In this document: positions 1 through 8,538 of the stretch, in pieces | Position numbering within the stretch: position 1 is the stretch's first letter | Layout: each line of letters opens with the position of its first letter | Assembly (NCBI RefSeq): GCF_013283665.1 | Contig: NZ_JABEKU010000001.1 | Coordinates: 558,001 to 622,000 of the forward strand | DNA length: 64,000 nucleotides | Origin: Ensifer sesbaniae | GTDB lineage: Bacteria; Pseudomonadota; Alphaproteobacteria; Rhizobiales; Rhizobiaceae | Direction: 5' to 3' | Notes under the pieces: generated by a model | The model's input: the letters and a program-made list of their open reading frames with translations, nothing else | Databases searched by the model: none | Told to the model about the DNA's origin: nothing | Program-made: the position numbers and the translations under genes

Positions 1-865
1 TGGTCTCGAAGCTGGTCCCGGGTTTCGGGTCGAGCTTGCGGATTTCCGCCAGCATGTCGATCAAGTCCTCCTCGTCGACGCCGCAGATCTTCTTGAGCGT
101 TGCGAAATCGCGCCGCGCCAGCAGTTCGAGATTGGCGAGCAGTGCCTCCATCGCCGGATCGAGGCGGTCGCGGGCGCGCAACTGGATCGCGAGGCATTCG
201 CCGAGCGAGCGCGCGAAGACGCCGGGCGGATCGAACTGCTGCAGCGTCAGCAATACCCTCACGACGTCGGCATGGGCGGCACCCAGCCGTTCGGCAACTT
301 CTTCAAGGTCCGCCTGGAGATAGCCGGCCTCGTCGAGCTGGTCGATGAGGTGCTGCGCGATCAGCCGATCCGAGGGGGCCGGCAGCGCGAAGGGCAATTG
401 TTCGGTGAGCGTCTCGCGCAGGCTCTTGCGGCCGGCAACGAAATCGTCGAGGTCGTAGTCTTCGCCCTCGCTACCACCGGGCATCGACTTCCACTGGCCG
501 AGCAGTTCCGGCGCGTCCGCACGCTGCGGCGCCGTGTCGTCCTGATAGACATTGGCGAAATCGGCGTCGAGCTGTTCGCCGAGCCGTTCGCCGTTGGGCG
601 ACGTCGCACTGTCGTAAAGGTCTGCCTGTGCGCCGAAATCGTCACCGGGAGGTTCGTCGCCTGCCGTGTTCTCGCCGCGCTCCGGCGTGACCGGCAGATC
701 GTCATTTGCCTGAAATTCGAGCAGCGGGTTCTTTTCGACCTCCTGGGCGATGAACTGATTGAGCTCGAGATGCGTCATCTGCAGCAGCTGGATCGACTGC
801 ATGAGCTGTGGCGTCATCACCAGGGACTGGGACTGGCGCAGATGAAGGTTGGCGGACAGTGCCAT
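1..865 (-). CDS. rpoN: RNA polymerase sigma-54 factor, N-terminal 288 residues (cut by window edge)
   Basis: RpoN directs RNA polymerase to -24/-12 promoters that need an enhancer-binding ATPase, typically nitrogen, dicarboxylate and fixation genes in rhizobia. The protein starts MALSANLHLRQSQSLVMTPQ, the glutamine- and leucine-rich activator-interacting region I. An acidic region II follows (about residues 50-115) and then the start of the core-binding domain. The ATG at 863-865 is the natural start because region I begins there. The C-terminal HTH and RpoN box lie outside the window. It sits downstream of lptB in the same direction, the usual rhizobial order, with a gap of about 145 bases. 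Confidence 0.95.
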   Translation of the reverse strand, partial: MALSANLHLRQSQSLVMTPQLMQSIQLLQMTHLELNQFIAQEVEKNPLLEFQANDDLPVTPERGENTAGDEPPGDDFGAQADLYDSATSPNGERLGEQLDADFANVYQDDTAPQRADAPELLGQWKSMPGGSEGEDYDLDDFVAGRKSLRETLTEQLPFALPAPSDRLIAQHLIDQLDEAGYLQADLEEVAERLGAAHADVVRVLLTLQQFDPPGVFARSLGECLAIQLRARDRLDPAMEALLANLELLARRDFATLKKICGVDEEDLIDMLAEIRKLDPKPGTSFET

Positions 866-1009
866 GCTGACGCGAAACTCCCGAGAAATCTCCTGGGGCC
901 GCAATGCTTCTCCGATAACCGGACGGACCCTTATCAATTGGCCCAAAAATTGCTTATCAAGAAGGTTTGGTCAAGCGTTGTCGCGGGCGGAATCGCCCGC
1001 GAAGCGCCC

Positions 1010-1828
1010 TCAAAGGCTGAAATTGTCGCCGAGATAGAGCCGGCGCACGTCAGGATTGGTGACGATGTCGTTGGCGCGACCATGGGTCAGTACTTCGCCG
1101 GCATGGATGATGTAGGCGCGGTCGATGAGGCCGAGCGTCTCGCGGACATTGTGGTCGGTGATGAGTACGCCGATGCCGCGCGAGGTGAGGTGACGGACGA
1201 GCGCCTGGATATCGGCGACCGAAATCGGATCGACGCCGGCGAACGGTTCGTCCAGCAGCATGAAGGTCGGATCGGTCGCAAGTGCGCGGGCGATTTCGAG
1301 GCGCCGCCGCTCGCCACCCGAGAGCGCAATCGCCGGGGACTTGCGCAGGTGGCTGATGTTGAACTCGCCGAGCAGATCGTTGAGTTTGCTTTCGCGGCGC
1401 TCCAAATTCTTGTCATGGACCTCGAGCACGGCGCGGATGTTTTCCTCGACCGTCAGTCCGCGAAAGATCGACGCTTCCTGCGGCAGGTAGCCGACGCCAA
1501 GACGCGCGCGGCGGTACATCGGCATGGTCGTGACGTCGTTGCCGTTGATCTCGATCGAGCCTTCGTCGACCGGCACGAGGCCGGTGATCATGTAGAAGCA
1601 GGTGGTCTTGCCGGCGCCGTTTGGTCCAAGCAGGCCCACGGCTTCACCGCGGCGCACCACCAGTGAAACGCCGTTGACGACCCGGCGCTCGCGATAGGCC
1701 TTCGTCAGGCCGCGCGCGATCAGCGTGCCGTCGTAACGCGCCTTGTCGACCGCGTGTCCGGTAACGACCGCGACTGTCGCCGACGGCTTGCGGACCCGTT
1801 TGCGCTTGTGAAGGAAGGGAAAGTGCAC
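1010..1828 (-). CDS. lptB: LPS export ABC transporter ATP-binding protein LptB
   Basis: LptB is the cytoplasmic ATPase of the LptB2FGC machine that extracts lipopolysaccharide from the inner membrane. Walker A GPNGAGKTT lies at residues 68-76, the ABC signature LSGGERRR at about 169-176, Walker B LLDEPF at 191-196 and the H-loop in the segment LITDHNVRE. At 272 residues it is longer than E. coli LptB (241) because of a basic N-terminal extension of about 30 residues, which suggests either a late true start or a rhizobial extension. The annotated start is GTG. It begins 12 bases after the lptA stop, so lptC-lptA-lptB is very probably one operon leading into rpoN. Confidence 0.95.
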   Translation of the reverse strand: MHFPFLHKRKRVRKPSATVAVVTGHAVDKARYDGTLIARGLTKAYRERRVVNGVSLVVRRGEAVGLLGPNGAGKTTCFYMITGLVPVDEGSIEINGNDVTTMPMYRRARLGVGYLPQEASIFRGLTVEENIRAVLEVHDKNLERRESKLNDLLGEFNISHLRKSPAIALSGGERRRLEIARALATDPTFMLLDEPFAGVDPISVADIQALVRHLTSRGIGVLITDHNVRETLGLIDRAYIIHAGEVLTHGRANDIVTNPDVRRLYLGDNFSL

Positions 1829-1840
1829 GAGCGGTCTACG

Positions 1841-2410
1841 TCAGTTTTGCTTGCGGGACTTCGGGTCGAGCTGGATCTGCACGCGGCCGCCACAGGCTTC
1901 GAGTTGAGCCTCTCCGGTTTTCATCTGAACATTGAGTTGGCAGCCGACGAAGACGTTCTTGCCTTCCGACAACACGACCTTGTCGCCCTTGAGCACGAAG
2001 ACCTGCTTCGTCATGTCGAAGGAACCGGTGTCTGCCGTCGCCTGCTGCGTGCCCGAGCTCAGGAAGACCTTTTCGCTGACCTCGATGCGGTCGATGTCCG
2101 CGTCGCCGCTCGAAACCGAGCCGCCGCCGGACTTGTAGAAGACCACCATGTTGCCGGCCTGAAGCGTCGTCGTACCCTGCACGACCTTGACGTTTCCGGT
2201 AAAGATCGCCTTGCTCTCCGGATCCTTGATCTCGAGCTTGTCGCTTTCGATCTGGATCGGCTTGTCGTTGGAGAGTTCAAGGCCCTTCATCTTGCTGGAC
2301 GTGGCCTGCGCCGAAGCGCCGGAGGCAATGATCAAAGCGCCGACGCCGGCAATCGCCAGACTGGCGGAAATCCTGAAAAAAGAGGCGGTTGTGGCCGACA
2401 TGGAGTGCAC
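1841..2410 (-). CDS. lptA: LptA-type LPS transport periplasmic protein (OstA-like)
   Basis: LptA forms the periplasmic bridge that carries LPS from LptC to LptD. The protein opens with a typical Sec signal peptide ending ASGASA (about residues 25-33). A beta-jellyroll OstA domain follows, with the recurrent pattern IFTGNVKVVQGTTTLQAGNM and a second strand pair near 'KQVFVLKGDKVVLSEGKN'. Length 189 is normal. Two starts are possible: GTG at 2410, with AGGA four bases upstream, or the in-frame ATG at 2401. The gap to lptC is six bases, indicating translational coupling. Confidence 0.9.
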   Translation of the reverse strand: MHSMSATTASFFRISASLAIAGVGALIIASGASAQATSSKMKGLELSNDKPIQIESDKLEIKDPESKAIFTGNVKVVQGTTTLQAGNMVVFYKSGGGSVSSGDADIDRIEVSEKVFLSSGTQQATADTGSFDMTKQVFVLKGDKVVLSEGKNVFVGCQLNVQMKTGEAQLEACGGRVQIQLDPKSRKQN

Positions 2411-2416
2411 CGGATC

Positions 2417-3085
2417 CTATTTCGCGTTCTTGCGGATGGCGGTGGGCTCAACGTTCACCCTCACCATGCCCTCAAATATTACAATACGTCCCTTATCCGT
2501 CATTCGCAGCGTCTGCGCAATGATCGAACCGCCCTTCATGCTGATCGCAACGGGCCGCTTCGTTTCCATTTCGCCGGCATTGATGTCCAGATAGGCCGAC
2601 TGGAAGTCGGCGTTCATGCCATTATTGACGGAAATGGTGAACGGGGCGTTCATGTCGAGCGTATTGGCGCCACGGTCATAGATGCCGTTGGTGGCGTCTA
2701 CCGTCGCGACCAACGAATCCTTCATCGGCATTTCCGCATGGATCGTCTGAAGGGTGATGATATCCGGATTGGCGATATCCTGGAGCGCCCGCTGGGCCTT
2801 CATCGAATAGCTGATGCCCTGCTTGTTTCGGCCGGAGATGGCCGGATTCTGCATGACGATCTTGCCGTCCTCGATCGTTGCCGTTTCGAGTTGCAGATCA
2901 ACGGGCATGAAGGCTCTGACGAAGGAAACGGCGGCAAAGATCACGGCAATGATGCCGGCGGCCACGGGCAGGATGACCTTCAGCCGCCGGACGCGCACGG
3001 AGTGCCTCGCGGCGAGCGCATAGGCGTCGGCGGAGCTCTCGCCCGTATCGGCATAAATGCCCGGGGCTGGCGCGTGGTTCAACAT
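2417..3085 (-). CDS. lptC: LPS export ABC transporter periplasmic protein LptC
   Basis: LptC is the bitopic inner-membrane partner of LptB2FG that hands LPS to LptA. The chosen ATG at 3085 gives MLNHAPAPGIYAD..., a short cytoplasmic segment, then one membrane anchor (VILPVAAGIIAVIFAAVSF) and a periplasmic beta-jellyroll with repeated 'GRIVIFEGMVRVNVEP'-like strands. An upstream in-frame GTG at 3127 would add 14 poorly conserved-looking residues. It is the first gene of the lptC-lptA-lptB cluster. The 260 bases up to divergent sppA must hold promoters for both directions. Confidence 0.85.
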   Translation of the reverse strand: MLNHAPAPGIYADTGESSADAYALAARHSVRVRRLKVILPVAAGIIAVIFAAVSFVRAFMPVDLQLETATIEDGKIVMQNPAISGRNKQGISYSMKAQRALQDIANPDIITLQTIHAEMPMKDSLVATVDATNGIYDRGANTLDMNAPFTISVNNGMNADFQSAYLDINAGEMETKRPVAISMKGGSIIAQTLRMTDKGRIVIFEGMVRVNVEPTAIRKNAK

Positions 3086-3347
3086 GAAAGGGCCTGTCGG
3101 TTCTACTGCTTTTTGTCGCTGACCCACGAAGGGTCATATACATACACTGGTGTAAGTCGTCGCAAATATGGATATTTTTTGCTGCTGCACAATGGCGCTG
3201 CAAAAAAACTCGGGTGAAGCACGAAAACGCCAGCCGCGGCTTTCAACCGTGGCCAAGCGCGTTTATGGAATATGCCTCTGCGCGCGCAGATAGCACGTTC
3301 CCGCGGAAACTGACAGAAGCTGCGCCAACAATTCGGGAGAAACCCAC

Positions 3348-4307
3348 ATGGACGAACTCGCCATCGCCGATCGCCGCAGCCTGCGTCGGAAATTGAGTTT
3401 CTGGCGCTGGGTGGTGGCAGGCCTGCTTCTCTTGGCGGCGCTCGCCATCTTCGCCTGGTCCGGCGCTGCGGACGACGTCAGCCGCACCCGCCAGCACGTG
3501 GCGCGTGTCAGCATCAGCGGCTTGATCCAGGACGACCGGGAGCTCCTCGAGCGGCTCCAGAGGATTGCCGACAACGACAGCGTCAAGGCGCTGGTCGTGA
3601 CCATTTCGTCCCCGGGCGGCACCACCTACGGCGGCGAGGTTCTTTATAAGGCGATCCGCAAGGTTGCCGCCAAGAAGCCCGTCGTTTCCAACGTCCGCAC
3701 GCTCGCCGCTTCCGCGGGTTACATGATCGCGCTCGCGGGCGACACGATCGTCGCCGGCGAAAGCTCGATCACCGGCTCCATCGGCGTCATTTTCCAGTAT
3801 CCGCAGATCAAGGACCTGATGGACAAGCTCGGCGTATCGCTGGAATCGATCAAGTCGCGGCCGCTGAAGGCGGAGCCGTCGCCATTCCATCCGGCAAGCG
3901 ACGAGGCCAAATCGATGATCCAGGGAATGATCGACGACAGCTATGCCTGGTTCGTCGACCTGGTCGCCGAGCGCCGCAAGCTGCCGCGTCCCGAGGCGCT
4001 GCTGCTTGCCGACGGCCGCATTTTCACCGGGCGCCAGGCGCTGAAGGCGAAGCTCGTCGACACGCTCGGCGGCGAGGACGAAATCCGCGCCTTCCTCACG
4101 GAGAAAAAGGTATCGAAGGACCTGCCGATCGTCGATTGGGAGGCACCGCGCAAGACCCTGCCTTTTGGCCTCGGCGCGGTGGCCGCGAATTGGATCAAGA
4201 TGTTGGGATATGACGCTTTTCCGGCAATGAGCGGCCTCGAAAAAATTGCGGGCGACAAGTTGTTTCTTGACGGTCTTGTTTCGGTTTGGCAGGTTGATGG
4301 CCAATGA
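3348..4307 (+). CDS. sppA: Signal peptide peptidase SppA (short form)
   Basis: SppA is a membrane-bound serine protease that degrades cleaved signal peptides. One N-terminal signal anchor is visible (residues 19-38, WRWVVAGLLLLAALAIFAW). The nucleophile is Ser122 in LAASAGYMIALAG and the general base Lys174 in SRPLKAEPSPF. Their 52-residue spacing matches the Ser/Lys dyad of the Bacillus-type 36K enzyme. Length 319 fits the short form lacking the N-terminal repeat of E. coli SppA. A GGGAGA Shine-Dalgarno lies just upstream of the ATG. Confidence 0.93.
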   Translation: MDELAIADRRSLRRKLSFWRWVVAGLLLLAALAIFAWSGAADDVSRTRQHVARVSISGLIQDDRELLERLQRIADNDSVKALVVTISSPGGTTYGGEVLYKAIRKVAAKKPVVSNVRTLAASAGYMIALAGDTIVAGESSITGSIGVIFQYPQIKDLMDKLGVSLESIKSRPLKAEPSPFHPASDEAKSMIQGMIDDSYAWFVDLVAERRKLPRPEALLLADGRIFTGRQALKAKLVDTLGGEDEIRAFLTEKKVSKDLPIVDWEAPRKTLPFGLGAVAANWIKMLGYDAFPAMSGLEKIAGDKLFLDGLVSVWQVDGQ

Positions 4308-4436
4308 GGAAGGCGACATATACCCAGCCTGAGCCGTCAGGAGATGCTGGCGTTTTCGTAAGCGTCGGCCAGACCCTTGCGGCAATCACAATGCAGACCG
4401 AAAAAGCAAAACAAACAAGAATTTGAGGGGGCGACA

Positions 4437-4739
4437 GTGATCAAGTCAGAACTGGTGCAGATTGTTGCAGCTCGCAATCCGCATCTCTATCACCGCGATG
4501 TCGAAAACATCGTCAATGCGGTTCTCGATGAGATCACAGACGCGCTCGCGGCAGGCAATCGGGTGGAACTGCGCGGCTTCGGTGCTTTCTCCGTCAAAAA
4601 CCGTCCGTCGCGCTCCGGGCGCAATCCGCGCACCGGCGATTCCGTTTTCGTCGAGGAAAAGTGGGTGCCGTTCTTCAAGACCGGCAAGGAATTGCGTGAG
4701 CGCCTTAATCCCGGGATGAATGGCGACGACGAAGACTGA
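4437..4739 (+). CDS. ihfB: Integration host factor subunit beta
   Basis: IHF-beta pairs with IHF-alpha to bend DNA at sites used in recombination, replication and sigma-54 activation. From GTG at 4437 the product is 100 residues ([20 protein letters not shown]...). It carries the HU/IHF signature [21 protein letters not shown] with the DNA-intercalating proline loop. A GAGGGGG Shine-Dalgarno at 4425-4431 decides this start; the in-frame upstream ATG at 4377 would add 20 residues not expected in the family. It is followed after about 100 bases by a LapA-like gene, a common order. Confidence 0.95.
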   Translation: MIKSELVQIVAARNPHLYHRDVENIVNAVLDEITDALAAGNRVELRGFGAFSVKNRPSRSGRNPRTGDSVFVEEKWVPFFKTGKELRERLNPGMNGDDED

Positions 4740-4836
4740 TCGTCTTTCTCGGTCTCAGCGGTCCGGCGCAATTGACGCCCGTTGTCCCATGTGGCCACCG
4801 GAAACCGTGCGGCTGCCCGCAAGCTGGAGCGATTGA

Positions 4837-5181
4837 ATGTTCAAGAAACTGATCAATATCGTTGTTCTCATCCCGGTTGGCGTGATCCTGATCGTTCTCA
4901 GTGTCGCCAACCGCCAGAGCGTGACGCTGGCGCTGAACCCTTTCCGCCCGGAAGACAGCGTGCTGTCGGTCAGCGCACCCTTCTTCGTCTTCCTGTTTCT
5001 CGCCGTCATCGTCGGCGTAATCCTCGGTGCGGCGGCTACCTGGTTCAGTCAGGGCAAGTATCGCCGCCGCGCACGCACCGAGGCGAACGAGGCGGTGAAA
5101 TGGCACCGCGAAGCCGAGAAGCATCGCAGCCAGGCCGAAAAGCTCGCCACCCAGGTGACCTTGGCCGCCCCTCAGAATTGA
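4837..5181 (+). CDS. LapA-domain (DUF1049) inner-membrane protein
   Basis: Small membrane protein of the LapA/DUF1049 family, linked in E. coli (LapA/LapB) to control of lipopolysaccharide synthesis. Two transmembrane segments are visible (about residues 5-25 and 47-70), joined by a short loop containing the conserved 'ANRQSVTLALNPF'. A basic, coiled-coil-prone cytoplasmic tail follows (about 75-105, rich in Arg, Lys, Glu). Length 114 is usual. The position right after ihfB matches many proteobacteria. The exact role in rhizobia is inferred only from the family. Confidence 0.85.
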   Translation: MFKKLINIVVLIPVGVILIVLSVANRQSVTLALNPFRPEDSVLSVSAPFFVFLFLAVIVGVILGAAATWFSQGKYRRRARTEANEAVKWHREAEKHRSQAEKLATQVTLAAPQN

Positions 5182-5214
5182 GCGTTTGTGTTGATGCTGT
5201 GAAGTGGCGGTCGT

Positions 5215-5676
5215 TCAGCTCGCCGCTTCCGCCTGCTCGCCGCCAACGGCCGCGCAGAAGTTGGTGAAGAACTGCTGCGCCAGCTTCTTTGCGGTCGAAT
5301 CGATGAGGCGCGAGCCGAGCTGGGCGAGCTTGCCGCCGACCTCCGCCTTGACGTCGTAGCGCAGCACCGTTTCGGCGCCATCCTCAGTCAAGGTGACATC
5401 GGCGCCGCCCTTGGCGAAACCGGCGATGCCGCCCTTTCCTTCGCCCGAGATCGTATAGCTTTCCGGCGGGTTGAGATTGGAGAGCACGACGTTGCCGGTG
5501 AAGGAAGCCGAGACGGGGCCGATCTTGATCTTCACGACCGCTGCAAGTTCGGTCGGCGAAGTCATCTCCAGCGACTGACAGCCGGGGATGCACCGTTTCA
5601 GGATTTCCGGATCGTTGAGGCTGCGCCACACTGCGTCGCGCCCAGCCGAAATCCGTTCTTCGCAGGTCATGTCCAT
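5215..5676 (-). CDS. CoxG-like SRPBCC-fold protein
   Basis: Belongs to the carbon monoxide dehydrogenase subunit G (CoxG) family, small START/SRPBCC-fold proteins that help recruit Mo-hydroxylase CO dehydrogenase to the membrane or carry quinone in some systems. Recognised from 'AVWRSLNDPEILKRCIPGC' and the later 'GKGGIAGFAKGGADVTL' and 'GSRLIDSTAKKLAQQFF' blocks. The ATG at 5676 is preferred because GGGAGGA lies seven bases upstream; an earlier in-frame ATG at 5691 overlaps that ribosome site. No coxSML genes are nearby, so it is an orphan and its client is unknown. Confidence 0.85.
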   Translation of the reverse strand: MDMTCEERISAGRDAVWRSLNDPEILKRCIPGCQSLEMTSPTELAAVVKIKIGPVSASFTGNVVLSNLNPPESYTISGEGKGGIAGFAKGGADVTLTEDGAETVLRYDVKAEVGGKLAQLGSRLIDSTAKKLAQQFFTNFCAAVGGEQAEAAS

Positions 5677-5983
5677 GCGCTTTCCTCCCATTGCACGCCG
5701 CGCGTCGGCCTCGACGCGCCAAGGTCGCTGTCACATATTAGGCCTGCTGCCAGAATCTTGTCCCCAAGCCGGTTCCGACCCAAGGAAATTCGCGGCGGGT
5801 TCTCCCGTGCTGATCTTCGCAAAACGGAAACGACTTTGCCAAGTGCATCAGCGATGCTATTTGCACGTTTAATGGATGCCGTGGCTTCAGGCTGCGGCAA
5901 CAAACCTCATGACGCCTGCCCGTCCGCGCTCGATGTTGCGGAGGGCAGGCGGCACATGTTCTAACAAGCCCAGGGATTTCAGC
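5677..5983. other. Intergenic region between coxG-like gene and the methyltransferase
   Basis: About 300 bases between divergently transcribed genes. I see no convincing terminator, repeat or conserved ORF. Several in-frame upstream ATGs for the methyltransferase lie here (for example 5876), but the encoded residues look unlike protein of that family. Confidence 0.5.
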
Positions 5984-7138
5984 GTGAAGGAAAAGGACCG
6001 GCGGTCGAAGAATGCCTCCGTGACGACGGCCAAGGGCCGTGGCGCCGAGGCGCGTGGCGGCGGCCGTCATGATCAGAAGCGTCCGGTTCCGCCGAAGGGC
6101 AGCGGCTTCAAGGAACGGCCGCCGCGGCCAGCGACCGCGCCGGGTGCGGAGACGCGCGACAAGCCCGTCCGGCAGGCTCCCGCGCAGGAAGCACCGGCGC
6201 GGGTGATCGCCCGGCGAACCGGCGAAAAGCCGGCCGAGCGCGTGCCGCTCATCCTGGAGACATCAGGCGCTTCGGGTTACCATCTGATCGACAGCGGCGC
6301 CGGCGAGAAGCTCGAGCAATACGGCCCCTATCGCATCGTGCGCCCGGAGGCGCAGGCGCTCTGGCCGCGCAGCCTGCCCGATCACATCTGGGAGAAGGCC
6401 GACGCGATTTTCACCGGCGACACTGATGAGGACGGCATGGGCCGCTGGCGCTTTCCGGGTGCCGTGCTCGGCGAAACCTGGCCGATGCAGCTGCTCGGAA
6501 CCGATTTCCACGGCCGCTTTACCTCGTTCCGTCATGTCGGCGTCTTTCCGGAACAATTGGCGCACTGGAGCTGGGTCAAGGACCAAGTGGAAGCTGCCGG
6601 GCGCCCGCTCAAGGTCCTGAACCTCTTCGGCTATACCGGGGTCGCCTCACTGATCGCCGCCAAGGCCGGGGCCGAGGTCACCCATGTCGACGCTTCGAAG
6701 AAGGCGATCGGCTGGGCGCGCGAGAACCAGCAACTGGCGCGCGCCGAAAAGCTGCCGATCCGCTGGATCTGCGACGACGCAATGAAGTTCATCCAGCGGG
6801 AAGAGCGCCGCGGCAGCCGTTACGACATCATCCTCACCGACCCGCCGAAGTTCGGCCGGGGTCCGAATGGCGAAGTCTGGCAGCTCTTCGATCACCTGGC
6901 GGCAATGCTCGACATCTGCCGCGAGATCCTCTCGCCGGAAGCGCGCGGCCTGGTGCTGACCGCCTATTCGATCCGGGCGAGCTTCTATTCGATCCATGAA
7001 CTGATGCGCGAGACGATGCGCGGCCGCGGCGGCCGGGTGGAATCGGGCGAGCTCATCATCCGCGAGGGCGGACTTGACGGCCGCGAGCCGGGCAGGGCGC
7101 TTTCGACCTCTCTCTTCAGCCGCTGGGTACCGCAATGA
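5984..7138 (+). CDS. Class I SAM-dependent (rRNA-type) methyltransferase, COG1092-like
   Basis: Predicted RNA cytosine methyltransferase related to RlmI/RlmK. The catalytic half has the SAM-binding motif LNLFGYTGVASLIAAKAGA, the acidic motif 'VTHVDASKKAIGWARENQ' and the active-site-type motif ILTDPPKFGRG. The N-terminal ~90 residues are basic, rich in Arg, Lys, Pro and Gly, probably disordered and RNA-binding; I do not see the PUA domain of RlmI. The GTG at 5984 (VKEKDRRSKN...) is preferred to the ATG at 5876. The stop codon overlaps the next gene's ATG (ATGA), so the two methyltransferases are translationally coupled. Confidence 0.85.
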   Translation: MKEKDRRSKNASVTTAKGRGAEARGGGRHDQKRPVPPKGSGFKERPPRPATAPGAETRDKPVRQAPAQEAPARVIARRTGEKPAERVPLILETSGASGYHLIDSGAGEKLEQYGPYRIVRPEAQALWPRSLPDHIWEKADAIFTGDTDEDGMGRWRFPGAVLGETWPMQLLGTDFHGRFTSFRHVGVFPEQLAHWSWVKDQVEAAGRPLKVLNLFGYTGVASLIAAKAGAEVTHVDASKKAIGWARENQQLARAEKLPIRWICDDAMKFIQREERRGSRYDIILTDPPKFGRGPNGEVWQLFDHLAAMLDICREILSPEARGLVLTAYSIRASFYSIHELMRETMRGRGGRVESGELIIREGGLDGREPGRALSTSLFSRWVPQ

Positions 7139-7995
7139 GCAATGACAGAAGCGAACACGGCACCGGTCGTGTCGGTCAGGTGAAGGAGGTCACGAGCCTC
7201 ACCAACCCGATCATCAAGGACATCCGTGCGCTGGCGCAGAAGAAGCACCGCGACGAAACGCGTTCCTTCATGGCCGAGGGCCTGAAGCTGGTGATCGACG
7301 CGCTCGATCTCGGCTGGAAGATCAAGACGCTGATCTATGGCAAGGCTGCCAAGGGCAAGCCGCATGTCGAACAGGTGGCAGCGAAGACCTTCGCCAAGGG
7401 CGGCCTCGTGCTCGAAGTCAGCGAGAAGGTGCTCTCGACGATCACCCGGCGCGACAACCCGCAGATGGTCGTCGGCATCTTCGAGCAGCGCTATCAGTCG
7501 CTGAAGGATCTGAAGCCGCAACTGGGCGAAACCTATGTGGCGCTCGATCGGGTCCGCGACCCCGGCAACCTCGGCACCATCATCCGCACCGCCGATGCAG
7601 CCGGCGCCTCCGGCATCATACTCGTCGGCGAGACCACCGATCCGTTTTCGCTCGAAACCGTACGCGCCACCATGGGCTCGGTCTTCGCGATGCCGGTGGC
7701 ACGCGCGAGCGCCGAAGATTTCATCCGCTGGCAGAAATCCGCCGGTGCGAAGGTGGTTGCGACCCATCTTGCCGGTGCCGTCGACTACCGCACCATCGAT
7801 TACAAGTCGAAGCCCGTGGTGATCCTGATGGGCAACGAACAGGCGGGTCTGCCGGAAGAGCTTGCCCGTGAGGCCGGTGCGCTTGCACGCATCCCGCAGG
7901 CCGGGCGCGCCGATTCGCTGAACCTCGCGATCGCCACCGGCATCATGCTGTTCGAGGCACGCCGTCATCTGCTGACATTGGACGCGCGCGCATGA
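7135..7995 (+). CDS. TrmH/SpoU-family RNA 2'-O-methyltransferase
   Basis: SPOUT-fold enzyme predicted to methylate a ribose 2'-OH in rRNA or tRNA. All three SpoU motifs are present: motif 1 '[19 protein letters not shown]', motif 2 '[16 protein letters not shown]' and motif 3 '[18 protein letters not shown]'. An N-terminal substrate-binding domain (about residues 15-110, L30e-like) begins '[21 protein letters not shown]', resembling TsnR/RlmB-type proteins. It overlaps the methyltransferase upstream by four bases and lspA downstream by four bases, forming a three-gene operon. The target nucleotide cannot be told from sequence. Confidence 0.9.
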   Translation: MSNDRSEHGTGRVGQVKEVTSLTNPIIKDIRALAQKKHRDETRSFMAEGLKLVIDALDLGWKIKTLIYGKAAKGKPHVEQVAAKTFAKGGLVLEVSEKVLSTITRRDNPQMVVGIFEQRYQSLKDLKPQLGETYVALDRVRDPGNLGTIIRTADAAGASGIILVGETTDPFSLETVRATMGSVFAMPVARASAEDFIRWQKSAGAKVVATHLAGAVDYRTIDYKSKPVVILMGNEQAGLPEELAREAGALARIPQAGRADSLNLAIATGIMLFEARRHLLTLDARA

Positions 7996-8483
7996 GCGAG
8001 AAGCAGGTGCTGTTTTCCCGGCCGCTGCCGATCGCGGTCTTCATCCTTCTCGCACTCATCACCGACCAGGTGATCAAGTATCTGGTCGAGCTCTATCTGC
8101 CCTTCAACCAGGCGGTCCGCGTCGTGCCGATGCTGGCGCTCTACCGCACCTATAATTACGGCGTTGCCTTCTCGATGCTGTCGGGCATGGAGGGCTGGTT
8201 CATCGTCGGCATGCGGCTTGCCGTCGTCGCCTTCGTGCTCTGGCTCTGGAAGCGCACGCCGAAGGACCGGTTCTTCGCGCATTTCGGCTACGCGCTGATC
8301 ATCGCCGGTGCGCTCGGAAACCTCGTCGACCGGCTGATCTTCGGCTACGTGATCGACTACATCCTCTTCTATACGGAGACCTGGTCCTTCGCCGTCTTCA
8401 ATCTGGCCGATACTTTCATCACCATCGGTGCCGGCGCCATCATCCTTGACGAGCTGTTGCACGCGAAAAAGGCCGATCGTTAA
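7992..8483 (+). CDS. lspA: Lipoprotein signal peptidase (signal peptidase II)
   Basis: LspA cleaves the signal peptide of prolipoproteins after Lgt has lipidated the cysteine. Four membrane helices are evident in 163 residues. The conserved blocks are '[10 protein letters not shown]', '[10 protein letters not shown]', '[19 protein letters not shown]' and '[19 protein letters not shown]', and the last two hold the two catalytic aspartates (VDR and LAD). Its start overlaps the SpoU gene stop (ATGA). With lnt in the same window, two of the three lipoprotein maturation enzymes are here; lgt is not. Confidence 0.97.
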   Translation: MSEKQVLFSRPLPIAVFILLALITDQVIKYLVELYLPFNQAVRVVPMLALYRTYNYGVAFSMLSGMEGWFIVGMRLAVVAFVLWLWKRTPKDRFFAHFGYALIIAGALGNLVDRLIFGYVIDYILFYTETWSFAVFNLADTFITIGAGAIILDELLHAKKADR

Positions 8484-8538
8484 GATTTTACCGGTGCATT
8501 GAAGCCATTCGGAACGCTTGTCGTGTTAGCCGGATCGC

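Noticed and set aside
272-1666. 464-codon plus-strand frame over rpoN and lptB, and the 487-codon frame at 1754-3217
   Set aside because: Both are mirror images of conserved minus-strand genes and show no family motifs.
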